A stretch of 64,000 nt of DNA, taken from positions 124,001 to 188,000 of the forward strand of contig NZ_PYMJ01000006.1 of the NCBI RefSeq assembly GCF_003025615.1. Direction: 5' to 3'. The notes under the pieces were generated by a model that made no database searches, had not been told where the DNA came from, and worked only from the letters and a program-made list of their open reading frames with translations. The translations under genes were made by a program, and so were the position numbers. Source of the DNA: Photobacterium frigidiphilum. GTDB lineage: Bacteria > Pseudomonadota > Gammaproteobacteria > Enterobacterales > Vibrionaceae. Shown here piece by piece: positions 23,693 to 32,801 of the stretch. Each line of letters opens with the position of its first letter. The first letter of the stretch is position 1.

Positions 23693-25242
23693 GAGAAATT
23701 GTGGATGTTAGCGGGCAGCCTCTTAATCAAAAGAAAGAAGTGCTGTCTGATGATATCGCCAGGGCCTATACCACCAGTGTGCGCAACCCGCGCCCCGCCA
23801 GCGTGGCATCAACGCTTACACCGCATCGTTTAGCGGGTCTGCTGCGTTCGGTCATTGATGGTAATGATCCCGAAGCATTCATGACACTGGCCGAAGAAAT
23901 GGAAGAGCGCGATTTACATTACGCTGCTCAACTACGAACCCGTAAGCTGGCCGTTGCCGCTATCACGCCAAGTGTTGAACCACACAGTGATGATAAAAAT
24001 GATGTGTTGATGGCTGAGCGTGTACGTGAGGTCATGAATGATGACCAAATCCCCGAGCTACTTTTTGACTTGCTTGATGGCCTAGGTAAAGGCTTGTCAG
24101 TTGTTCAAATCTTATGGGATGTTAAAGCTACACCGTGGAAGCCCAAAGATTATAAATGGGTAGACCCTCGCTATCTGCGACAAGACCAGGAAACATTATC
24201 TGAGATCTTGTTAATCAGTGATGATGCGCCAAGTGGCAGTCCGTTAGAACCGAATAAATTCATGGTTCATACCCCGCGATCTAAATCCGGCAGTGTATGG
24301 CGCAATGGCCTAGCGCGATTAGTCGCTGTGATGTACATGCTTAAATCATTCACCGTACGTGATTGGTGGGCGTTTGCTGAGGTGTTTGGCATTCCGGTTC
24401 GTGTGGGTAAATACGGACCGAACGCAAGCAAGGATGATATTGCAACCCTGGTTAATGCTATTGGCCGTATCGCCAGTGATGCAGGCGCGGTTATCCCTGA
24501 ATCAATGAAGTTAGAGCTGATTGAGACGGTCAAGGGTAACGGCGGGGAGACCTTGTTCGAAAATCAGGCGCGTTGGTGTGATGAGCAAACCAGTAAGGCA
24601 GTACTGGGTCAAACCATGACGGCTGATAATGGCAGCTCTCAATCACAAGCCACTGTACACAATGAAGTGCGCCTTGATATTGCTAAGTGGGATGCACAGC
24701 AGCTAGGGGCTTGCCTAAATGAATATTTGGTTAAGCCATTTATTATTCTTAATTGGGGCGTGCAAGAAAACTATCCGAAGGTTCGGATTAAAATACCAGA
24801 GCCAGAAGATTTAAAAATATTCATGGATGCGATTGTGCCTGCAATCGATCGCGGTGTGCGTGTGTCGGAAGATTCCATTTTAAATAAGTTTGGACTAAAA
24901 GCGGCTGGCGACAGTGAGCGTGTTCTGCACCCGATTAAACAAGCGCAGCCAGCGGTTGGTGCAGAGGCGGGGCTGAATCGTCGCCTTGCGGTGAATCGCG
25001 TGCAGCTATCAGTTGATGCAGAGCTCAACGGCATGACTGATGAGGCGATGAGTGATTGGGTCGAAGACGCCGAGCAGTTTATGAACCCGATCATCGAACT
25101 GGCAGCTCAGTCAGATGACTATGACGATTTTGTGGCTGGTCTTGCTGCTTTGCAAGATTCGCTTAATGCTGACGACTTTACCCATGCGATGGCTGAATAT
25201 ATGTTTAAAGCGCGGGGATTAGGAGACGCACGGGATGTATAA
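23689..25242 (+). CDS. Mu gp29-like portal protein (DUF935)
   Basis: 517 residues of DUF935: the N-terminus with ARAYTTSVRNPRPASVASTL and LTPHRLAGLLRSV, a central WKPKDYKWVDPRYLRQDQET region, and FGIPVRVGKYGPNASKDDIA. The portal dodecamer is the packaging channel at one capsid vertex. It overlaps terminase by four bases and gpF by eight bases. Confidence 0.92.
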   Translation: MREIVDVSGQPLNQKKEVLSDDIARAYTTSVRNPRPASVASTLTPHRLAGLLRSVIDGNDPEAFMTLAEEMEERDLHYAAQLRTRKLAVAAITPSVEPHSDDKNDVLMAERVREVMNDDQIPELLFDLLDGLGKGLSVVQILWDVKATPWKPKDYKWVDPRYLRQDQETLSEILLISDDAPSGSPLEPNKFMVHTPRSKSGSVWRNGLARLVAVMYMLKSFTVRDWWAFAEVFGIPVRVGKYGPNASKDDIATLVNAIGRIASDAGAVIPESMKLELIETVKGNGGETLFENQARWCDEQTSKAVLGQTMTADNGSSQSQATVHNEVRLDIAKWDAQQLGACLNEYLVKPFIILNWGVQENYPKVRIKIPEPEDLKIFMDAIVPAIDRGVRVSEDSILNKFGLKAAGDSERVLHPIKQAQPAVGAEAGLNRRLAVNRVQLSVDAELNGMTDEAMSDWVEDAEQFMNPIIELAAQSDDYDDFVAGLAALQDSLNADDFTHAMAEYMFKARGLGDARDV

Positions 25243-26023
25243 CCCTTCAGATATACTTATCCCCAAAGAAGCATTGGCTTGGTTCAAGCGCAAAGGCATT
25301 GAGCCAGCCTTTGATTATCGTGACGTCTGGAAAGAAGAACACGCCAATGCGTTCACTGTCGCTAAGATGTTGAATGCCGACTTGCTGGTCGAAGTCAAGC
25401 AACTGGTTGAACAAGCCATTGAAGAAGGCCAAACCTTCGCGCAGTTTCGTGATGTACTAAAGCCCATGCTGGTTAAGTCCGGTTGGTGGGGTATCCAAAC
25501 CATGGATGACCCACAAACCCAAGAAACCAAGCTGGTTCAATTGGGCAGTGAAGGTCGCATAAAAACCATTTACAGAACCAACATGCGTACTGCCCGTGCC
25601 GCAGGTCAGTGGGAGCGCATTGAGCGCACCAAACGCGCCATGCCTTATTTGCTGTACCAGTTAGGTCCATCAAGAGAGCACCGCGTACAGCACGAGAAAT
25701 GGAACGGTACTTTACTGCCTGTTGATGACCCATGGTGGTTTAATCACATGCCGCCTAATGGTTGGGGGTGCAACTGCTGGATACGCCAGGTCTCAAAATA
25801 TGAAGCGACCACGTTAACCAAGAAAGGAACAATCAGCACAACCGCCCCGCCAGGCAAAGACAAACAATGGACAAACAAGCGAACAGGTGAAGTTGAAACC
25901 TTGCCCGAAGGGATTGAGCCAGGATGGAATTACAATCCAGGGAAAGCACGCCAATCAGCCTTAAATGCAGACCTTCTCAAAAAAGAGACAGCAATGCGTC
26001 AGAACTTGTCTACGGGCTTGTAA
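25235..26023 (+). CDS. Mu gpF-like head morphogenesis protein
   Basis: 262 residues of the SPP1 gp7/Mu gpF minor head family: IKTIYRTNMRTARAAGQWER, LGPSREHRVQHEKWNGTLLP and HMPPNGWGCNCWIRQVSK, the last being the conserved C-terminal Cys/Trp block. It is shorter than Mu gp30 (about 420), lacking its C-terminal part, as in several Mu-like phages. Likely assists capsid assembly around the portal. Confidence 0.85.
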   Translation: MYNPSDILIPKEALAWFKRKGIEPAFDYRDVWKEEHANAFTVAKMLNADLLVEVKQLVEQAIEEGQTFAQFRDVLKPMLVKSGWWGIQTMDDPQTQETKLVQLGSEGRIKTIYRTNMRTARAAGQWERIERTKRAMPYLLYQLGPSREHRVQHEKWNGTLLPVDDPWWFNHMPPNGWGCNCWIRQVSKYEATTLTKKGTISTTAPPGKDKQWTNKRTGEVETLPEGIEPGWNYNPGKARQSALNADLLKKETAMRQNLSTGL

Positions 26024-26338
26024 CTGCGTAGTAATACAATGGCGAGACCGAAAAGTAGTTAAACACGCACAGCGCGATTTAAACAGGGTTTAAACACGGT
26101 TGTGACAGATATTTATGGCTGGTTAGTGACTCACCACTTGCCAGCCTGATTTTTATCTGTAACCTATAAAGCCTCCCCTTGCTCCACCTCTGCCAATAAT
26201 CTTATTTTAATTACATCAACCGAGATTACTCTCAGTGCCTTCGCACATCCGTGCATTATTAACTCCACAACGAGATGTTATTTACCGCCCCCTACATTAA
26301 GGAGGTTGTTATGTAGCCCTCAGTTAACGGAGCGAGTA
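26024..26338 (+). other. 315-base gap between head genes, with direct repeats and a terminator
   Basis: No supported gene. It contains three direct copies of TTAAACA(C/G)G at 26059-26067, 26079-26087 and 26090-26098, then the terminator-like hairpin at 26117. A good ribosome site AAGGAGG near 26299 precedes an ATG at 26311 whose next codon is TAG, a start-stop pair just before the protease start. Confidence 0.5.
26117..26154 (+). terminator. Terminator-like hairpin inside the head operon
   Basis: GGCTGG...CCAGCC with an inner AGTG...CACT stem, followed by TGATTTTTA. It would separate the packaging/portal genes from the protease-capsid genes, allowing different expression of each part. Confidence 0.6.
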
Positions 26339-27313
26339 ATGAAAAAAACTTACCTGGCAATGTGTTTCAACTTATCGACCAGCGTGATTGATGGCCTTGG
26401 CGAAGTGGAAGGTTCAGCCGCCGTTTGGTTGCCGATGATCCCATCGGGTGAAGTGAAAGGCCGTGATGGTCGCATGTGGAGTAACTCAGAGCCAGATGCC
26501 ATTGTTGAAGCCTTTGATGCAAAGCTGCCCTTTGATGTTGAACATGCTACTGAGATTCTAGGGCCAAAAGGTGAAGCCGCAGATGCGTGTGGTTGGATTT
26601 TGGCGCTTGAAAATCGTAAGGGTGAAATTTGGGCGCAAGTCGAATGGAACTATCTTGGCCGCTATAAGATCACCGACAAGTTATATCTGTATTACTCCCC
26701 TGCTTTTAATTACGACCTGCAAGGCGTTATCACCTCGATGAGCAGTGCTGGCCTGACTAATAAACCTAATTTTTATGTACCTGCCCTAAACCGAATGGAG
26801 GATAACACCATGACTCTCGCTGAACTCATTGCTGCTGCGCTGGGCTTGCCGAAAACTGCAACGGAAGAAGAAGGTGTTGTTGCGATAAACGCCTTAAAGA
26901 ATGACAAACAAGTGGCGCTGAACCGAGCGAAAAACCCTGACCTCAGTAAGTTCGTGCCAAAAGAAACATACACAGTCGCGCTGAATCGCGCCGAAACAGC
27001 TGAAGCCAAGGTGGCGGGTATTGAGGCTACTGAGCAGGAAGCCTTGGTTGATGACGCAATCAAGCAAGGGAAGGTCTCTCCTGCGAATAAAGATATGTAC
27101 GTGGGTTTGTGTCGCACAGAAGAAGGTCGCGAACAATTCAAAGCATTTGTGGGGGCAGCAGCGGCCATTGTTGATGACAAGACAACAAAGCAGCCGAAAG
27201 ACACCGCTACAAACAGCAAGCTTGAAGATCATGAAGTTGCTATGTGCCGCAATATGGGTATCTCGCAGGAAGATTTCATCAAATCTAAAGAATCAATGAA
27301 GAAGGAAGCGTAA
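26339..27313 (+). CDS. Mu gpI-like prohead protease with fused scaffold region
   Basis: 324 residues: an N-terminal protease domain (about 1-150, including SAAVWLPMIPSGEVKGRDGR and PFDVEHATE, where His is a likely catalytic residue) and a helical, Ala/Glu-rich C-terminal scaffold region (about 158-324). It matures the prohead. Start at 26339 follows GGAG by six bases; the frame's earlier opening at 26306 has no ribosome site. Confidence 0.88.
   Translation: MKKTYLAMCFNLSTSVIDGLGEVEGSAAVWLPMIPSGEVKGRDGRMWSNSEPDAIVEAFDAKLPFDVEHATEILGPKGEAADACGWILALENRKGEIWAQVEWNYLGRYKITDKLYLYYSPAFNYDLQGVITSMSSAGLTNKPNFYVPALNRMEDNTMTLAELIAAALGLPKTATEEEGVVAINALKNDKQVALNRAKNPDLSKFVPKETYTVALNRAETAEAKVAGIEATEQEALVDDAIKQGKVSPANKDMYVGLCRTEEGREQFKAFVGAAAAIVDDKTTKQPKDTATNSKLEDHEVAMCRNMGISQEDFIKSKESMKKEA
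26810..27313 (+). CDS. Nested scaffold protein (Mu gpZ-like) from an internal start
   Basis: Within the protease frame, GGAGG at 26797-26801 lies eight bases before ATG 26810, a full-strength ribosome site at the domain border. The product starts MTLAELIAAALGLPKTATEE and contains only the scaffold. Mu makes scaffold gpZ from the 3' part of the protease gene in the same way, so about 167 residues of separate scaffold are expected. Confidence 0.7.
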   Translation: MTLAELIAAALGLPKTATEEEGVVAINALKNDKQVALNRAKNPDLSKFVPKETYTVALNRAETAEAKVAGIEATEQEALVDDAIKQGKVSPANKDMYVGLCRTEEGREQFKAFVGAAAAIVDDKTTKQPKDTATNSKLEDHEVAMCRNMGISQEDFIKSKESMKKEA

Positions 27314-27315
27314 TC

Positions 27316-28215
27316 ATGGCAACAGAAGCACAAGTCATTGAAGCCCTGCAAGTCACCATGTCTGCCGCCTATACACAAGGGTTGAGCGGCTCAAAGCCAC
27401 AGTGGCAAATGATTGCTACGCGTGTACCCAGCTCAGGTGCGGCCAACTATTACGGTTGGATAAAAGATCTACCTGGCATTAAAGAATGGGTGGGTGACCG
27501 ACAGCTAGCCACGCTAGGCAAGCATGGTTATTCGATTGAAAACAAAACATTTGAAAGTTCAATCTCGATTTCTCGTGATGAAGTGGATGACGATCAAATT
27601 GGTCAATATTCGGTTATTGCCAAAAACTACGGCGAGCAAGTGGCTATCTTCCCTGACACCCTAGCTTATCCGCTGTTAGCTGAAGGCTTTACAACCTTGT
27701 GTTACGACGGTCAGAACTACTTTGATACTGACCACCCGTTAGATACGACACCTGCAACGACCTTTTCCAATGTAATTGGCGACCCAGCAACAGACACGGG
27801 CGAACCCTGGTTCTTGATTGATGACACCAAAGTGCTCAAGCCAATCGTGTATCAAGACCGCAAACCGTTTGTGTTCAAAAACATGAACCCAACCGAAGAG
27901 TACACCTGGTTCAACAACAAGTATGCAGCGGGTGTGGATGGTCGTTGTAATGTCGGCTTCTCATTCCCTCAGTTGGCTATCGGCTCTAAAGATACGCTGA
28001 ACGAAGCTAACTACGAAGCCGCTAAAAAGCTGTTAGGTAAAATGAAAAAAGCCGATGGCACACCGATTGGCACCCGTGCCACCAAAATTGTTGTGGGCCC
28101 TGACAATGAAGCAGCAGCGCGTAAGTTAATTGGCATGATGCTTAAAAATGGTGGTGATTCAAACATCTACTACCAGGATGTTGACATTGTTGTGTCCACA
28201 TTTATTGCAAAATAA
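27316..28215 (+). CDS. Mu gpT-like major capsid protein
   Basis: 299 residues matching the gpT family: VPSSGAANYYGWIKDLPGIK, the KTFESSISISRDEVDDDQIG segment of the HK97-like fold, and CYDGQNYFDTDHPLD. It forms the icosahedral shell. It follows the scaffold by two bases, so high translation is expected. Length is normal. Confidence 0.93.
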   Translation: MATEAQVIEALQVTMSAAYTQGLSGSKPQWQMIATRVPSSGAANYYGWIKDLPGIKEWVGDRQLATLGKHGYSIENKTFESSISISRDEVDDDQIGQYSVIAKNYGEQVAIFPDTLAYPLLAEGFTTLCYDGQNYFDTDHPLDTTPATTFSNVIGDPATDTGEPWFLIDDTKVLKPIVYQDRKPFVFKNMNPTEEYTWFNNKYAAGVDGRCNVGFSFPQLAIGSKDTLNEANYEAAKKLLGKMKKADGTPIGTRATKIVVGPDNEAAARKLIGMMLKNGGDSNIYYQDVDIVVSTFIAK

Positions 28216-28280
28216 ATATAGGCAGCATGGTTATGCTGCCGATTAATCGCCGTTTAAACCGTATTTAAAGGGAGTTTACT

Positions 28281-28742
28281 GTGAGTGAAAAAGTCAAAGC
28301 CGACGCTGCCACCAAGCAGCTTACCGCCGGAAATGCTAAAGGCGATGTGGGAAAAAGTACTACCCAGTCAAAAGCGGCACCCAAACCGTTAGTAGATACC
28401 AATGCATTAAGTAATGTCGGAGGCGTTAATGCTGAAGAAGTTGAAACAACTAACAATCTTGATTGTGCGGCTGGCAATCTCGCCCTTGAAGTTCTTGGTG
28501 CCTTTGAAGTGTGCTCGAAATCAGATGCCGGATTTTGGCGCAGTGGCGTTAAGTTCCACCGCTTACAAAAGACACTGGTCGTTGTGGTGGATGAAATGCC
28601 ACAAGGTGGGTATCAGGCGCTGGATGTTAAAGGTCATGAGCCAGATACCATTGTGCTCATGTCAGCTGAACTAGCCAAGCATGTACATAATGAGCCCCAC
28701 TTGATTGTTGAGCCCGTCGATATTGATGAACTGATGGAGTAA
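28281..28742 (+). CDS. HI1506-related / Mu gp35-like head protein
   Basis: 153 residues beginning with GTG (ribosome site AAGGGAG nine bases ahead). A disordered, Ala/Lys-rich N-terminus precedes the conserved core FEVCSKSDAGFWRSGVKFHR and LVVVVDEMP, ending with a lipid-free acidic tail EPVDIDELME. This is the FluMu HI1506 domain found after gpT in Mu relatives; possibly a capsid decoration or head completion protein. Confidence 0.75.
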   Translation: MSEKVKADAATKQLTAGNAKGDVGKSTTQSKAAPKPLVDTNALSNVGGVNAEEVETTNNLDCAAGNLALEVLGAFEVCSKSDAGFWRSGVKFHRLQKTLVVVVDEMPQGGYQALDVKGHEPDTIVLMSAELAKHVHNEPHLIVEPVDIDELME

Positions 28743-28747
28743 GTCCA

Positions 28748-29182
28748 ATGGCAATCTACGCAACTAAACAAGACTTGATAGATCGTGACGAACAGATGCT
28801 TTGGAACGTCGCCCTTGATCGCGATACCAACCAGCTGAACGACACCTACATCAATCAAGCCCTTGAGCAAGCTGACGATGAAATCAACTCGTTTTTGGGG
28901 CGTCGCTTTGTACTGCCGTTGCCGACAGTGCCAAGCATGTTGAGCAAGATTGCCATCACCATTGCGTTCTATTGGCTGGCAGACCGCGACCAGCAAGCCA
29001 CCAACTTGCTAGAAAAACGTTATGAAATGGTGCTGAAACAGCTGCGAGAAATCGCCGACGGCAAGCGCGAACTGGGGCTTCCCACTATCGATACTCCTGC
29101 AGAAGGTGCGGTAGGAAAAGTTGAGCTGGTACAGCAGAACGAACGCCTGTTCACTCGTAACAGCTTAAGAGGCGTTCTGTAA
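28748..29182 (+). CDS. Mu gp36-like protein (DUF1320), head-tail connector
   Basis: 144 residues of DUF1320: MAIYATKQDLIDRDEQMLWN, the QADDEINSFLGRRFVLPLPT core and a helical end. It is thought to form a head-completion ring under the portal. It overlaps the next gene at ATG/TAATG. Confidence 0.88.
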   Translation: MAIYATKQDLIDRDEQMLWNVALDRDTNQLNDTYINQALEQADDEINSFLGRRFVLPLPTVPSMLSKIAITIAFYWLADRDQQATNLLEKRYEMVLKQLREIADGKRELGLPTIDTPAEGAVGKVELVQQNERLFTRNSLRGVL

Positions 29183-29727
29183 TGGGCATTAGCGTTCAGG
29201 TAACGGGCACAGAAGAGCTTAAGCGCTATCAACAGTTGCTTGAAACCCTAAGCGACCCCAAGCACAAAGTTGAATTGCTTGATGCATTGGGTGGCATTGT
29301 AGAGAGCCAAACCAGAAGAAGAATTGCCGATGAAAAAACGTCACCTGATGGTCAGCGTTGGGATGATTGGTCTAGCAGTTATGCGAAGACTCGACATGGA
29401 AACCAGTCTCTCTTGCAAGGCGATGGTGACTTGCTCGATTCCATCCAGTACCAAGTGCAGCGAAACCAAGTTCGAATTGGATCGCCATTGGCCTACTCTG
29501 GCGTTCATCAAGATGGATTTTCTGGTCCGGTTCAAGTCTCTGCTCATACGCGCCTTATCACACAAGCCTTTGGTAAAGCGTTGGCATTTCCGGTCTATCA
29601 GTCTGTAGGGGCTTTCACCCGCATGATGAACATCCCACAGCGCGAATACTTAGGGTTAAGTAGCGACAACCAAGCTGAAGTGTATGCGGTTATCGGTGAC
29701 TTCTGGCAGGAGTTAATGAATGTCTAG
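29182..29727 (+). CDS. Mu gpG-like virion morphogenesis / tail completion protein
   Basis: 181 residues of the phage virion morphogenesis family: VTGTEELKRYQQLLETLSD, RRRIADEKTSPDGQRWDDWS, and LLQGDGDLLDSIQYQV. Mu gpG acts in head-tail joining. Overlaps the next gene by eight bases. Confidence 0.87.
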   Translation: MGISVQVTGTEELKRYQQLLETLSDPKHKVELLDALGGIVESQTRRRIADEKTSPDGQRWDDWSSSYAKTRHGNQSLLQGDGDLLDSIQYQVQRNQVRIGSPLAYSGVHQDGFSGPVQVSAHTRLITQAFGKALAFPVYQSVGAFTRMMNIPQREYLGLSSDNQAEVYAVIGDFWQELMNV

Positions 29728-30310
29728 ACCCGACTTTACCACCAGTGGTTCTACCGTTTGGGCGGTGAATGAAATCGTTCAGTACCTTAAGCCAAAGCTT
29801 GAAGGTGGAGTGCGTGAGATAGAAAAGATTCAAACCGTAGAACGTCACATTGGCCGCTTTGATAAGGCTGATGATATTAAGCGGTGGATGTCTAATCGTG
29901 ATGGGGGCGTTCGCATTGCTGCACTGCGTGTCCCGCAATATGAAACGGTGGGCAATCGCTTAATTGGTAACGTTAACCTTGTGGCCTATGTGTTTACTAC
30001 TGACCAGTTCGGGTACGAAAAAGACTTACGCGCTGAAGTGGTTGTAGGAAAGTTAGTACGAGAGTTAGCAGACAGAAGCGCCCTGCCAACCGCCTATGGA
30101 CGCGTGGAAAACCTACGCAGTGACAATTTATACAGCGGTGAAATAGACAAACTTGGCATTGCTATTTGGTCGGTCACTTGGTCGCAGCAATGGTACTTAG
30201 ATGAAGAGATTGATCTCAGTACGTTAGATGACTTTGTTACCTTTGGCCTGAAAGGTGAAATCGCAGACGGCGCACCCACCATTGATGGTGAAGTGACATT
30301 GCCTCAATAA
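29720..30310 (+). CDS. Mu gp37-like protein (DUF1834)
   Basis: 196 residues of DUF1834, positioned between gpG and the small DUF2635 gene as in Mu. Sequence features include VERHIGRFDKADDIKRWMSN and SVTWSQQWYLDEEIDLSTLD. Probable tail terminator or connector; not experimentally assigned. Confidence 0.82.
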   Translation: MSRPDFTTSGSTVWAVNEIVQYLKPKLEGGVREIEKIQTVERHIGRFDKADDIKRWMSNRDGGVRIAALRVPQYETVGNRLIGNVNLVAYVFTTDQFGYEKDLRAEVVVGKLVRELADRSALPTAYGRVENLRSDNLYSGEIDKLGIAIWSVTWSQQWYLDEEIDLSTLDDFVTFGLKGEIADGAPTIDGEVTLPQ

Positions 30311-30328
30311 ACAACGAAGGACTCAACC

Positions 30329-30607
30329 ATGTCGTTAGAAAAGAAACAGGTTTTCATAAAACCAAAGAAAGCAGAAGTACCCGTGCGCAAACCTGAAGGT
30401 GGTTTTGTAGACGCGGCTGGGGAGGACGTTGAACGCTCTGGCTATTGGTTACGCAGAATTAATGATGGCGATGTGGTTCTAGTGCCTGAAAAAGAAGCCG
30501 ATGCAATCAAGAAGGCGTGGGCAGAAGGCAAAGCCAAAGCACTCGCAGAACAAAAGAAAGCGCTGGCGAAAGCCAATGCATCAACGACTAAAGCTGAAGG
30601 AGAATAA
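30329..30607 (+). CDS. DUF2635 protein (Mu gp38-like)
   Basis: 92 residues: the DUF2635 core VFIKPKKAEVPVRKPEGGFV and SGYWLRRINDGDVVLV is followed by a Lys/Ala-rich helical tail. Located just ahead of the sheath gene, as in Mu. Function unknown. Confidence 0.82.
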   Translation: MSLEKKQVFIKPKKAEVPVRKPEGGFVDAAGEDVERSGYWLRRINDGDVVLVPEKEADAIKKAWAEGKAKALAEQKKALAKANASTTKAEGE

Positions 30608-30609
30608 GC

Positions 30610-32088
30610 ATGTCATTGGGCTCTATTCCTAACGATATTCGAGTACCACTCGTTTATATCGAGATCGACAACAGCGAAGCGAATTCAGGCACCCCCGCTT
30701 TGGCTCAAAAAGTATTAGTACTTGGCCAACAACTGGCGACGGGCAATGCAGATGCGCTTACGCTGAATCGTATTACCACAAGTGAAAGCCAAATCGACGA
30801 CCTTTATGGCAAAGGTTCAATGCTTTCTCTTACGCTTAAGAAGTTCCGCAACACCAATGAATATACAGATGTGTATGCATTGGGCGTAGCTGACTTAGCC
30901 GCATCGAGTGCTAAGGGTGAAATTGCCGTTACCACAGCAACCGTTAAAGCAGGTGTGATCGCGTTATTGATTGCTGGTGTTAGCGTTCAGGTGACAGTGA
31001 AAGACACTGACGATGCAGACTCTATTGCAACAGCCATCATTGCTAAAGTCACTGAAAACGAAACCTTGCCTGTGACCGCAGCATTGAAAGCGGCGTCTAC
31101 TGATATTGTAGAGCTGACTTGTAAGTGGACAGGTATCACGGGCGACGATATCGATATTCGTTACAACTATTACGATGGTGAGTTTTTGCCTAGTGGTGTG
31201 ACCGTTGCGATTACCGATATGACAGGCGGAGCAGGAACGCCAGACATGAGCGCAGTTATCGCGGCTATTCCAAACGAGTGGTACAACCATATCGTGATGC
31301 CGTTTAACGATACTCAATCTATGAACGACCTACGTGACGAACTCGTTAATCGTTGGGGCCCACTCAAGATGATTGAAGGCATTGCTTATACCGCGTTCCG
31401 TGGCACGTTTGCTGAAACAGGTGCGTTCGGCTCTGCGCGTAATGATTTCTTGTTTACGTGTATGGGTACGAACAGCTCGCCAAATTCGCCTTGGGAATTT
31501 GCCGCCGCTTATGCTGGCCGTGCTTCTTATTCGCTGGGTATTGACCCTGCGCGACCTCTTCAAACGCTAGTACTAACAAGCTTGCTGCCACCGGCTAAAA
31601 CCAAGCAGTGGGATATGACAGAGCGTAACTTGCTACTGCATGACGGCATTGCAACCTACATGGTCACGCCAGGCAATGAAATTGCGATTGAACGTGAAAT
31701 CTCGATGTATCGCGAGAATGCCTATGGCGACCCAGACCCAAGCTATTTAGACATCACCACCCCAGCGACCTTGGGCTACTTGCGTTATTCACTTCGCACC
31801 ATGGTCACAAACCGATTCCCTCGCCACAAACTGGCAGGTGACGATGTACTTGATCGCCTTGACCCTGGTCAGCCAGTGGTGACACCAAAGATTATGCGCA
31901 ATGCCGTGTTAGAGCTTGCCAATAATGATTGGGTGCCAAGTGGTTTGATGGAAGACTTCAACGGCTTCAAAGAAACCTTAGAGGTCTATCGAGATACAGG
32001 CGATCAGAACCGTTTGAACTGTGTGTTCAAGCCAGACATCGTGAACCAGTTCCGCATCTTCGCCGCACTAATGCAGTTCAAACTTTAA
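30610..32088 (+). CDS. Mu gpL-like contractile tail sheath protein
   Basis: 492 residues, normal for the family. The N-terminus IPNDIRVPLVYIEIDNSEAN and the conserved region NDWVPSGLMEDFNGFKETLE are diagnostic. Subunits wrap the tail tube and contract at infection. Its presence defines a myovirus-type particle. Confidence 0.93.
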   Translation: MSLGSIPNDIRVPLVYIEIDNSEANSGTPALAQKVLVLGQQLATGNADALTLNRITTSESQIDDLYGKGSMLSLTLKKFRNTNEYTDVYALGVADLAASSAKGEIAVTTATVKAGVIALLIAGVSVQVTVKDTDDADSIATAIIAKVTENETLPVTAALKAASTDIVELTCKWTGITGDDIDIRYNYYDGEFLPSGVTVAITDMTGGAGTPDMSAVIAAIPNEWYNHIVMPFNDTQSMNDLRDELVNRWGPLKMIEGIAYTAFRGTFAETGAFGSARNDFLFTCMGTNSSPNSPWEFAAAYAGRASYSLGIDPARPLQTLVLTSLLPPAKTKQWDMTERNLLLHDGIATYMVTPGNEIAIEREISMYRENAYGDPDPSYLDITTPATLGYLRYSLRTMVTNRFPRHKLAGDDVLDRLDPGQPVVTPKIMRNAVLELANNDWVPSGLMEDFNGFKETLEVYRDTGDQNRLNCVFKPDIVNQFRIFAALMQFKL

Positions 32089-32103
32089 TAGGGAGTACGC
32101 ACC

Positions 32104-32457
32104 ATGGGACAAATCCTTGGTCAAGTTGTTGTTCGTGCTAACAGCAAGCAACTTAAAACAAAGAAGGGTTCTACTTTGAATCCAGGTGGCTACACAAATA
32201 CACCTCATGCTGGGCCAAAGCGAATTTGGGGATTTTCTAAAGATTTCGTTCCCTCAACGTTATCAGTGGTGATTGCGGCAGACGAAGATGTGGACGTTGT
32301 AGATATTAATGCCATTTCAAATGCCACCTTAACTTATGAAGGTGACAATGGTGTTAGTTACATGATTACAGGTGCATCACCACAAGACCCGTTCGTGTTA
32401 AGTGACTCTGGTGAAATTACTGGCACATTCACTGGCAACCCTGCGGAGAAAATCTAA
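32104..32457 (+). CDS. Mu gpM-like tail tube protein
   Basis: 117 residues; MGQILGQVVVRANSKQLKTK, SFKxD-like core and TGASPQDPFVLSDSGEITGT match the short tail tube family of Mu-like phages. Directly after the sheath and overlapping the chaperone start in TAATGG. Confidence 0.88.
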   Translation: MGQILGQVVVRANSKQLKTKKGSTLNPGGYTNTPHAGPKRIWGFSKDFVPSTLSVVIAADEDVDVVDINAISNATLTYEGDNGVSYMITGASPQDPFVLSDSGEITGTFTGNPAEKI

Positions 32458-32801
32458 TGGCCATCATGACCTTTGCATTGGATCATGGTTTCAAGGTGGG
32501 CGATATAGCCCACCATGAAGTTGGTCTAAGAGAATTAATCTCTGGAGATTACATCGATGCGCAGTTAGCGGCAGAGAAAGTGATCGTGAATGATGGCGTG
32601 GCCATGGCGTACACCTCTGATGTGCTTTATGGCATTGAGCTTCTTGTTCGTCAGGTTGAATACATCGGCAGTGTTCAGGGGCCTTTCTCTATCAAGGAGT
32701 TAAGAAAGCTGCACCAGGACGACTTTAAACTGCTGCAAGAAAAAGCCAGTGAGCTCGACGAGTTGATTGCCAAGGAGCTTGAAAGCAGGGGGCGACCTTA
32801 A
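32457..32801 (+). CDS. Tail assembly chaperone, short form (Mu gp41-like)
   Basis: 114 residues: a beta-poor, helical protein ending LDELIAKELESRGRP. It sits between tube and tape measure genes where the tail assembly chaperone lies. Its 3' end contains the slippery run AGGGGGCGA, from which a -2 shift would produce the long form described in the next entry. Confidence 0.82.
   Translation: MAIMTFALDHGFKVGDIAHHEVGLRELISGDYIDAQLAAEKVIVNDGVAMAYTSDVLYGIELLVRQVEYIGSVQGPFSIKELRKLHQDDFKLLQEKASELDELIAKELESRGRP

Noticed and set aside
26773..27232. Long minus-strand frames over the scaffold region
   Set aside because: The Ala/Glu-rich scaffold coding sequence leaves the opposite strand open by composition; no ribosome site is seen.
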